Positions 53,440 through 60,947 of a stretch of DNA of 64,000 nucleotides are shown one piece after another (positions within the stretch are counted from its first letter, which is position 1; each line of letters begins with the position of its first letter). This DNA is from Alkalihalobacterium chitinilyticum (GTDB lineage: Bacteria; Bacillota; Bacilli; Bacillales; Bacillaceae_F). The stretch is from contig NZ_JAOTPO010000014.1 in the NCBI RefSeq assembly GCF_029028005.1, positions 80,184-144,183 of the forward strand, written 5' to 3'. The notes beneath the pieces are model-generated. The model was not told where the DNA came from and ran no database searches. It was given only the letters and a program-made list of their open reading frames with translations. Position numbers and translations under genes: made by a program.

Positions 53440-54384
53440 ATGAGAAAAACTGAACTCCAAAAGATGATCAATTATTTAAGAAACAAAACCGATCGTTTAG
53501 ATATGAAGACACCTACAGATCAAACCAATGAGCTGAAAAAATACTTGGAAATTTATAAACTGCCAGTTGAAAATGGAAGCTACCATTTTGGTAACTTATA
53601 TGTAGACAGCTATACTATTAAAGTTCAAATGTTTGAAGCGTCACACCTAATGAAAAAAAGAGATATCATCTTATTACTCCATGGTTATCTAGATCATGTG
53701 GGAATATTAAGTTCTACGATTCGCTTCTTAACAAACAAAGGATACTCAGTTGTTACGTTTGACTGGCCTGGACATGGTTTATCAAGTGGGAAACAGGCAG
53801 AAATTAATCACTTTGAAGAATATCAACAGGTGTACGAAACAGTACTTCGTGAAATAAAAGAGCAATGTGGTTGTATACCTCATGTAATCGCCCACAGTAC
53901 AGGCGCTGCTGTCGTTATCAATGATTTACTCACAAGAAATCAACAAGTGTGTAAATCTATTATTTTAATTGCCCCTTTAATTCGTTCAAATATGTGGACC
54001 ATTACAACGTTCGGATACTATTTTATGAAACCTGTCTTAAAAAGAGTAAAGCGGGTTGTTCGTGAGAGTAGTGGAGATGAGCAGTTTGTTCAATTCTTAA
54101 AAAATGATCCGTTTCAATCATCGACGGTTCCTCTAAAATGGTTGAAAGCATTAATAGATTGGAACGCTGAAGTTCATGCAATGCAAGAAAAAGAACATCG
54201 TATCCTTGTCCTGCAGGGAGTTAAAGATGAAACAGTGGACTGGAAATATAATTGTCAGTTTCTTGCTAGACTATTCTACAATAGTGAAGTTATTTTATTT
54301 GATGAAGGCAGACACCATTTACTGAATGAAGTGGATGGGATTCGTTCAAATGTATATGAAAAAATTCTGAATGAATTAAAATAA
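53440..54384 (+). CDS. Alpha/beta hydrolase (lysophospholipase/monoacylglycerol lipase-like)
   Basis: 314 aa cytoplasmic serine hydrolase. Oxyanion region LLLHGYLDH (about 77-85), FDWPGHGLSSGKQ, nucleophile Ser in IAHSTGAAVV (about 152-161), Asp in VLQGVKDETVDW and His in EGRHHLLNE. ATG behind AGTAGGAGAG. It precedes a SCP2 lipid-binding protein by 90 nt, suggesting lipid metabolism; substrate unknown. Confidence 0.87.
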   Translation: MRKTELQKMINYLRNKTDRLDMKTPTDQTNELKKYLEIYKLPVENGSYHFGNLYVDSYTIKVQMFEASHLMKKRDIILLLHGYLDHVGILSSTIRFLTNKGYSVVTFDWPGHGLSSGKQAEINHFEEYQQVYETVLREIKEQCGCIPHVIAHSTGAAVVINDLLTRNQQVCKSIILIAPLIRSNMWTITTFGYYFMKPVLKRVKRVVRESSGDEQFVQFLKNDPFQSSTVPLKWLKALIDWNAEVHAMQEKEHRILVLQGVKDETVDWKYNCQFLARLFYNSEVILFDEGRHHLLNEVDGIRSNVYEKILNELK

Positions 54385-54412
54385 ACAATTATATGAAAAT
54401 TATAAAATAAAT

Positions 54413-54430
54413 AATGAATGGCCATTCATT
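54413..54430 (+). promoter_or_regulatory. 18-bp perfect palindrome before the SCP2 gene
   Basis: AATGAATGGCCATTCATT, just upstream of a TACACT -10-like hexamer. The TGAATG...CATTCA arms recall TetR-family operators, including FadR (which has a longer centre). Likely an operator for a fatty-acid-type TetR repressor (inference). Confidence 0.65.
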
Positions 54431-54473
54431 CTGTGGTACACTTTGAATAGTTAAAGCAAAGGAGCGAATGAAA

Positions 54474-54803
54474 ATGGCAGTAAAAGAAACATTAGAAACT
54501 TTAAAAGAAAAAATGAACAGTAATCCTGAAGGAATTCAAGGGCTAAATACAACGTATCAGTTTGATTTAACAGGCACTGATGAAGGAATCTATCAAATTA
54601 AATTTGAAGATGGTCAAGTAGAATATGTTTTAGGTGAAACCTACGAGCCAAAATGTACACTGGCGTTATCAGATGCTAACTTTTTAAAGCTAGTAGCTGG
54701 TAAGTTAAACCCAACAATGGCTTTTATGGGTGGTAAGTTAAAGATCAAAGGTGAAATGGGATTAGCATTAAAATTACAAAACGTTCTAAAAAACTATCAA
54801 TAA
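54474..54803 (+). CDS. SCP2 sterol/lipid-binding domain protein
   Basis: 109 aa, single-domain SCP2 fold that binds acyl chains or lipids in a hydrophobic tunnel. I choose ATG 54474 (AAAGGAG 9 nt upstream) over 54468. Typical features: TYQFDLTGTDEGIYQIKFEDG, EPKCTLALSDANFLKLVAGKLNP, FMGGKLKIKGEMGLALKL. The palindromic operator in front suggests tight control. May act with the adjacent hydrolase. Confidence 0.92.
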   Translation: MAVKETLETLKEKMNSNPEGIQGLNTTYQFDLTGTDEGIYQIKFEDGQVEYVLGETYEPKCTLALSDANFLKLVAGKLNPTMAFMGGKLKIKGEMGLALKLQNVLKNYQ

Positions 54804-54809
54804 TAGAAA

Positions 54810-54841
54810 AAACAGGGGACCGCTAAAGCGGTCCCCTGTTT
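54810..54841 (+). terminator. Terminator after the SCP2 gene
   Basis: Perfect 14-bp stem AAACAGGGGACCGC and complement with a TAAA loop, then TGCTGT; short U run. Confidence 0.75.
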
Positions 54842-54860
54842 GCTGTATAAATCAAATATT

Positions 54861-55016
54861 TCAGTTTGATTTTTTATTTGTAGTTACGAGGTCAAACTCT
54901 TTTGCTTTTCTTTCTTCAATACGCTTTTCTATTATATTTAATGCGTCCTGATCCTGAAGTAGTTGCTTTTTGTTTTCAAGAACTAACTCTTCAAACGATG
55001 GTGCGTGTTTTCTCAT
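54861..55016 (-). CDS. Small FbpB-family-like protein
   Basis: 51 aa; MRKHAPSFEELVLENKKQLL, then DALNIIEKRIEERK. This matches the wording of the Fur-regulated basic protein B family (SFEELV..NK..LL.D...L..IE.R.E.K), small Bacillus proteins that act with the FsrA small RNA in iron sparing. A Fur box is not obvious upstream. The rest of the gap to 55391 is AT-rich without a visible gene. Confidence 0.7.
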   Translation of the reverse strand: MRKHAPSFEELVLENKKQLLQDQDALNIIEKRIEERKAKEFDLVTTNKKSN

Positions 55017-55391
55017 CTCTCATCATACCTTTATATTTTATTTATAGGATATGTTAATGGTTAATGCTGCTGTTTTTCATCGCCATCGAAGGGTTATTCA
55101 GATGAATGGTTTTGGCTATATTTTATGGGAAGTCCAATTTTTTATTTGCGGTTTACTGTTTCTGTGCTTAAGTCTTAATACTTAACAACATTAGCATTAG
55201 CAAAACCTATTTATAAATTTATTATAATCTGTTTTTATTAGGGATATATTAATAAATTGTTACAATTTTTCAAATAATTATTTTATTTCTGGTGAAGTTT
55301 GTAAGAAGAGGTGAAATGTACCTCCCGTATAGAGCAAGCTGTCAATTCATATTTATAAAAGATGAATAAAGGCAAAGCAGGGGGGCGCATC

Positions 55392-55811
55392 ATGAATTAC
55401 TATGAAAACTGGTATAGGAGCACTGCTGCTGCAACGGTTATAGAACAGTTGCTAACAAGGGAGAGTACTTCGATTATCACCTATGATTATTTAATGGTTA
55501 TTGCTGAAGCAGAAGAAAATAAGCAATTACTAAGACAAGTTATTCAAATTCGACGAAGAAGTGATGAGCAGCTCAAAAGGGTGTATTTTCAATTAACAGG
55601 ACAAATGGTCGCCGTCGATCAAGATGTATTTGAACGTCCATATACCTACCAAGAAGGCATTCAAAAAAAGGTTGAACGACAACAACGAAGAATAACTCGT
55701 TTAAGACAGTTGCATTCCGAATTAACAGGAAATAGACTCCAAACGGTCGTTGAAAATATTATTGTAGAAGAAGATTGGGTCTACGAAGTGCTTCAGTACG
55801 TAAAGAGATAA
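55392..55811 (+). CDS. Unknown helical protein, possibly ferritin-like
   Basis: 139 aa from ATG 55392 with GGGGGGCG 6 nt upstream. All-helical, with EQLLTRESTSIITYDYLMVIAEAEENKQLLRQVIQIRRRSDEQL in a pattern like rubrerythrin/ferritin bundles, though paired metal ligands (EXXH) are not clear. No family confirmed. The gene is followed by the DnaA-box cluster. Confidence 0.65.
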   Translation: MNYYENWYRSTAAATVIEQLLTRESTSIITYDYLMVIAEAEENKQLLRQVIQIRRRSDEQLKRVYFQLTGQMVAVDQDVFERPYTYQEGIQKKVERQQRRITRLRQLHSELTGNRLQTVVENIIVEEDWVYEVLQYVKR

Positions 55812-55827
55812 AAATAGTTATCTATTA

Positions 55828-55934
55828 TTATCCACAAGTTTATCCACAATTGAACTATATGTGTTAATTAGTAAAAATGGAGTTTTAGAAGTTACTAACA
55901 TTGTTCACAATCTGTGGATAAGTTCTGTGGAAAA
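55828..55934. promoter_or_regulatory. DnaA-box cluster (non-origin)
   Basis: Three perfect DnaA boxes: TTATCCACA at 55828-55836 and 55840-55848, and its complement TGTGGATAA at 55913-55921. Weaker boxes: TTGTTCACA at 55901-55909 and TGTGGAAAA at 55926-55934. All in 107 bp of intergenic DNA. No dnaA, dnaN or rpmH gene is near, so not the usual oriC. Confidence 0.8.
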
Positions 55935-55957
55935 GTCCAAAAAAATTATTTTACAAC

Positions 55958-55971
55958 TGTAAGCGATTACA
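55958..55971 (+). promoter_or_regulatory. cre-like site upstream of the coiled-coil small gene
   Basis: TGTAAGCGATTACA fits the CcpA cre consensus core in every fixed position; about 200 nt before ATG 56179. Confidence 0.55.
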
Positions 55972-56020
55972 TTTTAAAAAGAGGTTTACAAACACCAAAT
56001 ACGTTGATAGAATATTCATA

Positions 56021-56050
56021 AATTTAAAACGATTTAAAACGATTTAAAGC
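56021..56050 (+). repeat. Three tandem 10-bp AT-rich repeats
   Basis: AATTTAAAAC, GATTTAAAAC, GATTTAAAGC: a 10-bp period, one helical turn, about 90 bp from the last DnaA box. Confidence 0.7.
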
Positions 56051-56178
56051 GTTACAGTAAAGAGAGACAGATCGTAACTGATGTCAAGTGATTGTTGTTA
56101 GTGGAGACTTGAGAGCAACCTTGTTTATGTAATTAATTATCAGAATATTCATTTAATTTTATTTAGGGGGAGTTAATT

Positions 56179-56325
56179 ATGACAGTAACAGTTGAAATGA
56201 GAGTATTAGAAGAGATGGAAAAGAAGATTGAAAGATTAACGATGGAGATCCGAGAATTACGAAAAGTTGAAAATGGGTTTGAACCATTAGAGACAGATAT
56301 GTTTTTAACAGAAGTCTATAACTAA
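56179..56325 (+). CDS. 48-residue coiled-coil protein
   Basis: Short gene with a strong ribosome site (TAGGGGGAG). Sequence TVTVEMRVLEEMEKKIERLT, then EIRELRKVENGFEPLETDMF: a heptad-like coiled coil followed by an acidic tail. No family recognised. The frame is clean and the start well supported, so it is likely real; it lies between the DnaA-box cluster and the CoA-transferase operon. Confidence 0.65.
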   Translation: MTVTVEMRVLEEMEKKIERLTMEIRELRKVENGFEPLETDMFLTEVYN

Positions 56326-56509
56326 TTATCATTAAACTTACTGCTATAAGGCTGACTTTTAGAGTAAAGTGTCTAACACCTCAACTACAGATATAGTTGC
56401 TGCGGATTTCGAAGCCCATTATATCGAAAGTTAGGAGGGAAAAGCGCTGTCTAAGTCAGCTTTTTTGTCGGTAAACATCAGAGAAAAAACGAAGCAGGGA
56501 GAGAATAAT

Positions 56510-57688
56510 ATGCTTGAGGGAATACGTATTTTAGATTTTTCGCAGTATTTGCCAGGACCCTATGCCAGCTTAAGGCTTGGAGATATGGGAGCAGAGGTTA
56601 TAAAGGTGGAACCGTTAACGGGTGATCCTGCCCGTGCGCTTGGAGATAAGCGTGAGGGCACAGGGTTGATTTTCTTAGCGAATAACCGTAATAAAAAAAG
56701 TATTGCGCTCAATCTAAAAGAGGATGAAGGAAAACAAATAGCTCTTGATCTAATGAGACAGTCCGATGTTGTTATTGAAAGCTTCAGACCAGGGGTAATG
56801 GAGCGTCTGGGTTTAGATTATGAAGTAGTAAAAAAAGAGAATAAGGATATCATTTACTGTTCTCTCACGGGTTACGGGCAAGATACAGCTTTGAGTCATT
56901 TTGGCAGTCATGATATTAACTACATTGCGTTAAGTGGCATGTTAAGTCAGTTAAAGGATAAGAGATCTGAACCGGTTCACCCAACGATCACTCTAGCTGA
57001 TTTAGCCGGTGGAATGGCTGCATCAGAAGCAATATTAGCTGCGCTCGTTCAACGGTCGATTAAAAAAGAGGGAAGCTATATTGATTTATCATTAACAGAT
57101 GTCATGGTATCTCTTATGAACAATCACGTGTTGATAGCCAGTGAAAAAGGGCGGCAACAAGGGGTTGCGGAGCTGACAGGAGCGATGATATCGTATCATG
57201 TATATAAAACGAAAGATAATCGTTATATGAGTTTAGGTGCACTAGAACCTAAGTTTTGGATTAATTTCTGTAATGCAGTTGGGAAGGATGAGTGGGTACC
57301 TGCGCATATGTCTGAAACAACTGATCAAAATCCAATTTACAGAGAAATGAAAGAACTATTTCAATCGTACTCGATGCATGAATGGATGAGTTTTTCACAA
57401 AAAGTGGATTGTTGTATGGCGCCTGTGCTAGAACCGGGTGAGTTAACTTCATCTAAGTATGTAGAGGAACGCCGTTTGATTTTTACTCCTTTCGAGGGGT
57501 ACCCCGAGGTGGCAACTACATATGATAAAGACAGCCATACGTTCCCTGATTTACACCCGGCACCACGTTTAGGAGAACATACCGAAATGATTTTGAAAGA
57601 CGTGCTGAAATATCCAAATGAAAAGGTTAGCAGATTAAGGACGACAAAAGTGATTAAAACGGAAGGGGTTTATCATGGCGTATCTTAA
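56510..57688 (+). CDS. CaiB/BaiF family (class III) CoA-transferase
   Basis: 392 aa from ATG 56510 (CAGGGAGAG upstream). Transfers CoA between organic acids. Typical start EGIRILDFSQYLPGPYASLRLGDMGAEVIKVE, then NNRNKKSIALNLK, VVIESFRPGVMERLGLDY, and DLAGGMAASEAILAAL; the catalytic Asp is expected in LADLAGG. The C-terminal DLHPAPRLGEHTEMIL is also standard. It overlaps the next gene by 14 nt, so they form an operon; a cre site lies about 540 nt upstream. Confidence 0.92.
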   Translation: MLEGIRILDFSQYLPGPYASLRLGDMGAEVIKVEPLTGDPARALGDKREGTGLIFLANNRNKKSIALNLKEDEGKQIALDLMRQSDVVIESFRPGVMERLGLDYEVVKKENKDIIYCSLTGYGQDTALSHFGSHDINYIALSGMLSQLKDKRSEPVHPTITLADLAGGMAASEAILAALVQRSIKKEGSYIDLSLTDVMVSLMNNHVLIASEKGRQQGVAELTGAMISYHVYKTKDNRYMSLGALEPKFWINFCNAVGKDEWVPAHMSETTDQNPIYREMKELFQSYSMHEWMSFSQKVDCCMAPVLEPGELTSSKYVEERRLIFTPFEGYPEVATTYDKDSHTFPDLHPAPRLGEHTEMILKDVLKYPNEKVSRLRTTKVIKTEGVYHGVS

Positions 57689-58646
57689 ATGTGAGCAAAA
57701 AATAACTGCCATTACGCTTCCGACTCCTTTTTTAGTAGGTCCAGTAAACGTCTATTTAATAGAAGGAAATGAAGCACTTACCCTCGTAGACACTGGACCC
57801 AAAACAGAAGAAGGCTGGAATGTACTGACTCATGAATTAAAAGCAAGAGGGTATGTACCGAGTGATATTGAGCAAATCATTATCACTCATCATCACCCTG
57901 ATCATGTTGGTCTATTGGATCGGTTTGTGAATGCAAAAAGGACGGGTCATGTAAAAGCTGTACCGTGGATTGAACAGGATGCTGTGTTTTTAAGGAAAAG
58001 CAGTGATTTCCTTTCTAGTTTTTATAAGAAACATGGAATGGATGAACATGTGATATTGGAAATTCATCAACGTAGTTCTAACTATCGCCAGTTTACGAGT
58101 AAAGCCAGCATCGATTATATTGTCGGTCATGGTAATGAAATTCCTGGGCTTACGGGTTGGAAAGTACTTGAAACACCGGGACATGCACAAACTCAAATCA
58201 TGATTATGCATGAGGAAGAACAAAAGGCCATTTCAGGTGACCACCTTATTAAGCACATTTCCTCCAACGCGATTATCGAAGCGCCGTACAATGAAGGGGA
58301 AGAACGTTCAAGATCGTTATTGCAATACCGCGAATCCCTCAAGATGTTAAAAAATTATCATTTAAAAGTGTCATATTCTGGGCATGGGCTCCCAGTTGTT
58401 GATATACCATCATTAGTGGACGAACGAATAAAAGAACAAGACCTTCGAGCTACTCATATTGAGGAATTGCTCGGAAGTGAAACTCTTACTGCTGTTGAAA
58501 TAACGCAACGACTGTTCCCGAAAATGTATGAAAAACAACCCGAACTTACTTTTTCAGAAACGTTAGGACATATAGATTTACTTGAAAGTAAAGGGCATGT
58601 CAAATGCATAAATGCTGGGGAAACAATTTTTTATAAAGCAAACTGA
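57675..58646 (+). CDS. MBL-fold metallo-hydrolase
   Basis: 323 aa metallo-beta-lactamase fold enzyme; ATG behind GAAGGGG. Metal motif THHHPDHVG (about 72-80), later His in ETPGHAQTQIM, Asp in AISGDHLI and His in YSGHGLPV. The C-terminus (about 240-323) is a winged-helix-like tail seen in LACTB2-type hydrolases. Its overlap with the CoA-transferase suggests they act on related thioester or ester compounds, perhaps in acid or aromatic catabolism (inference). Confidence 0.9.
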   Translation: MAYLKCEQKITAITLPTPFLVGPVNVYLIEGNEALTLVDTGPKTEEGWNVLTHELKARGYVPSDIEQIIITHHHPDHVGLLDRFVNAKRTGHVKAVPWIEQDAVFLRKSSDFLSSFYKKHGMDEHVILEIHQRSSNYRQFTSKASIDYIVGHGNEIPGLTGWKVLETPGHAQTQIMIMHEEEQKAISGDHLIKHISSNAIIEAPYNEGEERSRSLLQYRESLKMLKNYHLKVSYSGHGLPVVDIPSLVDERIKEQDLRATHIEELLGSETLTAVEITQRLFPKMYEKQPELTFSETLGHIDLLESKGHVKCINAGETIFYKAN

Positions 58647-58736
58647 CTGGGCGTTCATTCAGAAGGTTGTCCTTTTTTCCTTTAAAGATTATTGTTAAAC
58701 TATAAGTATGAAAGTATTTCCAGAGGAGGGGCACCA

Positions 58737-59111
58737 ATGGAGAAAAAACAATGCAATTCAGTTTGCAAAGGGATCATTATAGGAAGTGCTGTTACTGTTG
58801 CTGCATTATTAACGTACCCCAAAACGCGAAAGAAAATCGTTGAAGGTGCTGAAGAAATGAGGCATGCAGCACAAGGTGCTACATCGTATATTAAAGAAAA
58901 TCGGGAAGAACTAATTGAGAAGATCAGGGATACGAGTACACAAATTTCTGATGCACTAAAATCTGTTAGTCATGATGTAAAACAAATATCAGAAAGTGCG
59001 CAGCACATTAAAACGAGCTCGGTTGAAGTCATTGATGCAGCTCGTGAAGTAGTAGAGGATATAAAAAAGATCAAGGAACCCAAAAAAGAAGATCCGTTCG
59101 AAGGAATATAA
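58737..59111 (+). CDS. YtxH domain protein
   Basis: 124 aa from ATG 58737 (AGAGGAGGGG upstream). Short N-terminal hydrophobic helix (KGIIIGSAVTVAALLTYPKTRKKI) followed by a long amphipathic helix, the YtxH arrangement associated with the general stress response in Bacillus. Contains two Cys (QCNSVCKG) before the helix. Function unknown. Confidence 0.8.
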   Translation: MEKKQCNSVCKGIIIGSAVTVAALLTYPKTRKKIVEGAEEMRHAAQGATSYIKENREELIEKIRDTSTQISDALKSVSHDVKQISESAQHIKTSSVEVIDAAREVVEDIKKIKEPKKEDPFEGI

Positions 59112-59220
59112 TTCCTAAAAAAGATCTGCATATCTTAACGAAGTTGTGACATCATAATTAGTGAGGAAGGCAGTTGCAATCCTCTAAATAAGTTTTCACC
59201 CAAGCTGAAGGAAATAACGA

Positions 59221-59346
59221 TTGTTGATCAGTACCTCAAGAGGTGGTTGCGTTGAACAAGTATGCAGAAAGTGCAATTTGTTAGTAACTTCATTGAAAGA
59301 GGTGTTACCGAAAGACAAATATCGTTACGGCCCCAGAAGCATTTAA
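59221..59346 (+). CDS. Candidate 41-residue cysteine-motif protein
   Basis: TTG start with GAAGGAA 7 nt upstream. Product LISTSRGGCVEQVCRKCN, then SLKEVLPKDKYRYGPRSI. The CX4CX2C pattern suggests a small zinc-binding peptide. The related segment in copy 2 (59537-59830) reads CVEQLCGKCNSLIQQ then, after a frame change, SLKEVSMKDKNRYGPRV, so there it would be a pseudogene. Weak: no family known, and the element may be RNA. Confidence 0.35.
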   Translation: MLISTSRGGCVEQVCRKCNLLVTSLKEVLPKDKYRYGPRSI

Positions 59347-59360
59347 TGGTGAAGCTTTCA

Positions 59361-59391
59361 AAAAAGGTGACCTTTAGGGGTCACCTTTTTT
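59361..59391 (+). terminator. Terminator of element copy 1
   Basis: Stem AAAAAGGTGACC / GGTCACCTTTTT with a short loop, then TAGG. Confidence 0.85.
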
Positions 59392-59536
59392 AGGTTGAAG
59401 TACAATTTTTTTGAAAGATTTGGTGGAGTCTCGAGTGAATTCATATGCATTGTCTTAATTTAATTAGGGTTCATAACATATTTAAGATGAACAGCGAAAA
59501 AAATTAAAATAAGCGTACATACTTTTTTGTAAGCGG

Positions 59537-59817
59537 GACATCATAATAAACGAGGACGGCGGTTGCTATCCTCAACCAACAAGTCCACATCAAAGAAGAT
59601 TAAAATTACGGTAATAACATTTTGTCAGTACTACCTCAGAGGTGAATTGCGTTGAACAATTATGCGGAAAGTGTAATTCGTTAATCCAACAAGTTCGTTG
59701 AAAGAGGTGTCTATGAAGGACAAAAATCGTTACGGCCCCAGAGTGTAATTTTTTCGAATAACGATGTGGGACTTGAAAGGGAAGGTGGCCACTATCGTTG
59801 GTCGCCTTCTTCTTTTT
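59537..59817 (+). ncRNA. Copy 2 of the duplicated element (candidate small RNA)
   Basis: Same order of conserved blocks as copy 1: hairpin GAGGA-N12-TCCTC at 59552-59573, TGCGTTGAACAA, TTGAAAGAGGTGT, CGTTACGGCCCCAGA, terminator. Spacing between blocks differs by short insertions. Read as protein it needs a frameshift, which favours RNA or decay. Confidence 0.45.
59781..59817 (+). terminator. Terminator of element copy 2
   Basis: Stem GAAGGTGGCC / GGTCGCCTTC (two G-T pairs), then TTCTTTTTT. Confidence 0.8.
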
Positions 59818-59839
59818 TAAAAAAGGAGAGGTGTAAACG

Positions 59840-59947
59840 ATGAGTAACAAAAAACACAATAAAAAGAATAAAAACAATACAAGCCATAAACATTCAAACA
59901 ACCATAAAACGAGCAGTTCAGCAAATAAATCAAACGGTTATCATTAA
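59840..59947 (+). CDS. Small Lys/Asn/His-rich basic protein
   Basis: 35 aa from ATG 59840 behind AAAGGAGAGGTG: SNKKHNKKNKNNTSHKHSNN, then HKTSSSANKSNGYH. Very basic, disordered, and followed by its own terminator, so probably a genuine small gene. Composition recalls minor small spore proteins, but no family can be claimed. Confidence 0.6.
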   Translation: MSNKKHNKKNKNNTSHKHSNNHKTSSSANKSNGYH

Positions 59948-59954
59948 TTTCTTG

Positions 59955-59984
59955 AGAAGCACTAAAAAAGTGCTTCTTTTTTTA
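59955..59984 (+). terminator. Terminator of the small basic protein gene
   Basis: Stem AGAAGCACT / AGTGCTTCT, A5 loop, followed by TTTTTT. Confidence 0.88.
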
Positions 59985-60045
59985 GTTTAATGAAGAATAT
60001 AAATGGTAATAGGGATATATATCTTGTCCTAAAGGGGGAATTTTT

Positions 60046-60822
60046 TTGGCTTTTACAAAACGGATCAAGGAATTAAAGGAAGCCCGGTGTGACAAGGGTG
60101 TATTAACTATTTATTTAAACACACTGCGTAGTGGTCAAGATGATTGGAAGCTACAATTTAAGAATGGTTTGAAGAAATTAGAGCAATATGTAATGGCAAG
60201 AAAAGACAAAGAGGAACTAAAAAGTTTTCGGGATGTAAAAAAGAAAGTTACAAAGCAACTCATGGAAAGGCAACATGATATGTTAAAAGCTGTAGTGATC
60301 TTTGCTTCACCGGATCAAAACATATGGGAGTTCCACCATCTGCAGCTTTCTGTAGAAAATAGCTTTTGCTGGGAAAAAGAACCAGTGCTTGATCAACTGG
60401 AGGCGATCCAACAGCAGTATCCAGCCAGTGGTGTATTAGTATTGCAACAAATGGAAATGCTTGCTTTAGACACACGTCTTGGAGAAGTAACGCAACAAAT
60501 CCGTTACACACTAAACATAGAAGATGACAATTGGAGAAAGTATGAGGGAACGGCCGCTGGAGAACGAATGGCATCGAGTGCTAATCATAAGGACCAGTAT
60601 CAAGAAAGGCTAGAAGTTAATCAGCAACGTTGGTTAAGAAGGTTGGCACCGTTAATTGACCGGGAATCCAAGGAGTTTCAGTGGCAGGGAGTTTATATTG
60701 TTGGTTCACAGGAACTGGCAAAAGAATTAGGGAAATACTTACAAACGAAAATTATAAGAGTAATACCGAAAAATTTAGCTTCACTCCCAAGCCATAGGGT
60801 AGTAGGGGAAGTGATCGGATAA
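60046..60822 (+). CDS. VLRF1 family (eRF1-like) protein
   Basis: 258 aa from TTG 60046 behind AAAGGGGGAA. It resembles the bacterial proteins related to archaeo-eukaryotic release factor 1 (VLRF1): GVLTIYLNTLRSGQDDWKLQFKNGLKKLEQY at the start, LKAVVIFASPDQNIWEFHHLQL in the middle and WQGVYIVGSQELAKELGKYL near the end. Family members are proposed to act at the ribosome. The GGQ-like catalytic loop is not evident, so the role is open. Confidence 0.75.
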   Translation: MAFTKRIKELKEARCDKGVLTIYLNTLRSGQDDWKLQFKNGLKKLEQYVMARKDKEELKSFRDVKKKVTKQLMERQHDMLKAVVIFASPDQNIWEFHHLQLSVENSFCWEKEPVLDQLEAIQQQYPASGVLVLQQMEMLALDTRLGEVTQQIRYTLNIEDDNWRKYEGTAAGERMASSANHKDQYQERLEVNQQRWLRRLAPLIDRESKEFQWQGVYIVGSQELAKELGKYLQTKIIRVIPKNLASLPSHRVVGEVIG

Positions 60823-60905
60823 AAATCTTTTGGTTTGGCTATATTTGAACGGCCGCTAACAGAAGTGTTGATTTGAAAATGAAGGTAACACCTGAGGGAT
60901 TATGT

Positions 60906-60940
60906 AAGGGGGCTGAATTATAAATGTCAGCCTCCTTTTT
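60906..60940. terminator. Terminator between convergent VLRF1 and MFS genes
   Basis: Stem GGGGGCTGA / TCAGCCTCC (one mismatch-type pair), followed by TTTTTAAAA; usable on plus strand and, more weakly, minus. Confidence 0.7.
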
Positions 60941-60947
60941 AAAATCG

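Larger units (their letters stand above)
59148..59391 (+). ncRNA. Copy 1 of a duplicated, terminator-ended element (candidate small RNA)
   Basis: About 240 nt resembling 59537-59817. Shared parts: GACATCATAAT, a hairpin GAGGA-N12-TCCTC (59163-59184) with GGC(A/G)GTTGC in the loop, TGCGTTGAACAA, TTGAAAGAGGTGT, CGTTACGGCCCCAGA, and a strong terminator. It may instead carry the small gene at 59221-59346. The type is uncertain. Confidence 0.45.

Noticed and set aside
55828..56050. Chromosomal origin of replication
   Set aside because: DnaA boxes are present but dnaA, dnaN, rpmH and the usual gene order are absent, and box number is small.
59590..59901. Minus-strand 103-residue ORF
   Set aside because: Antisense to the duplicated element and small basic gene, hydrophobic low-complexity translation, no ribosome site.
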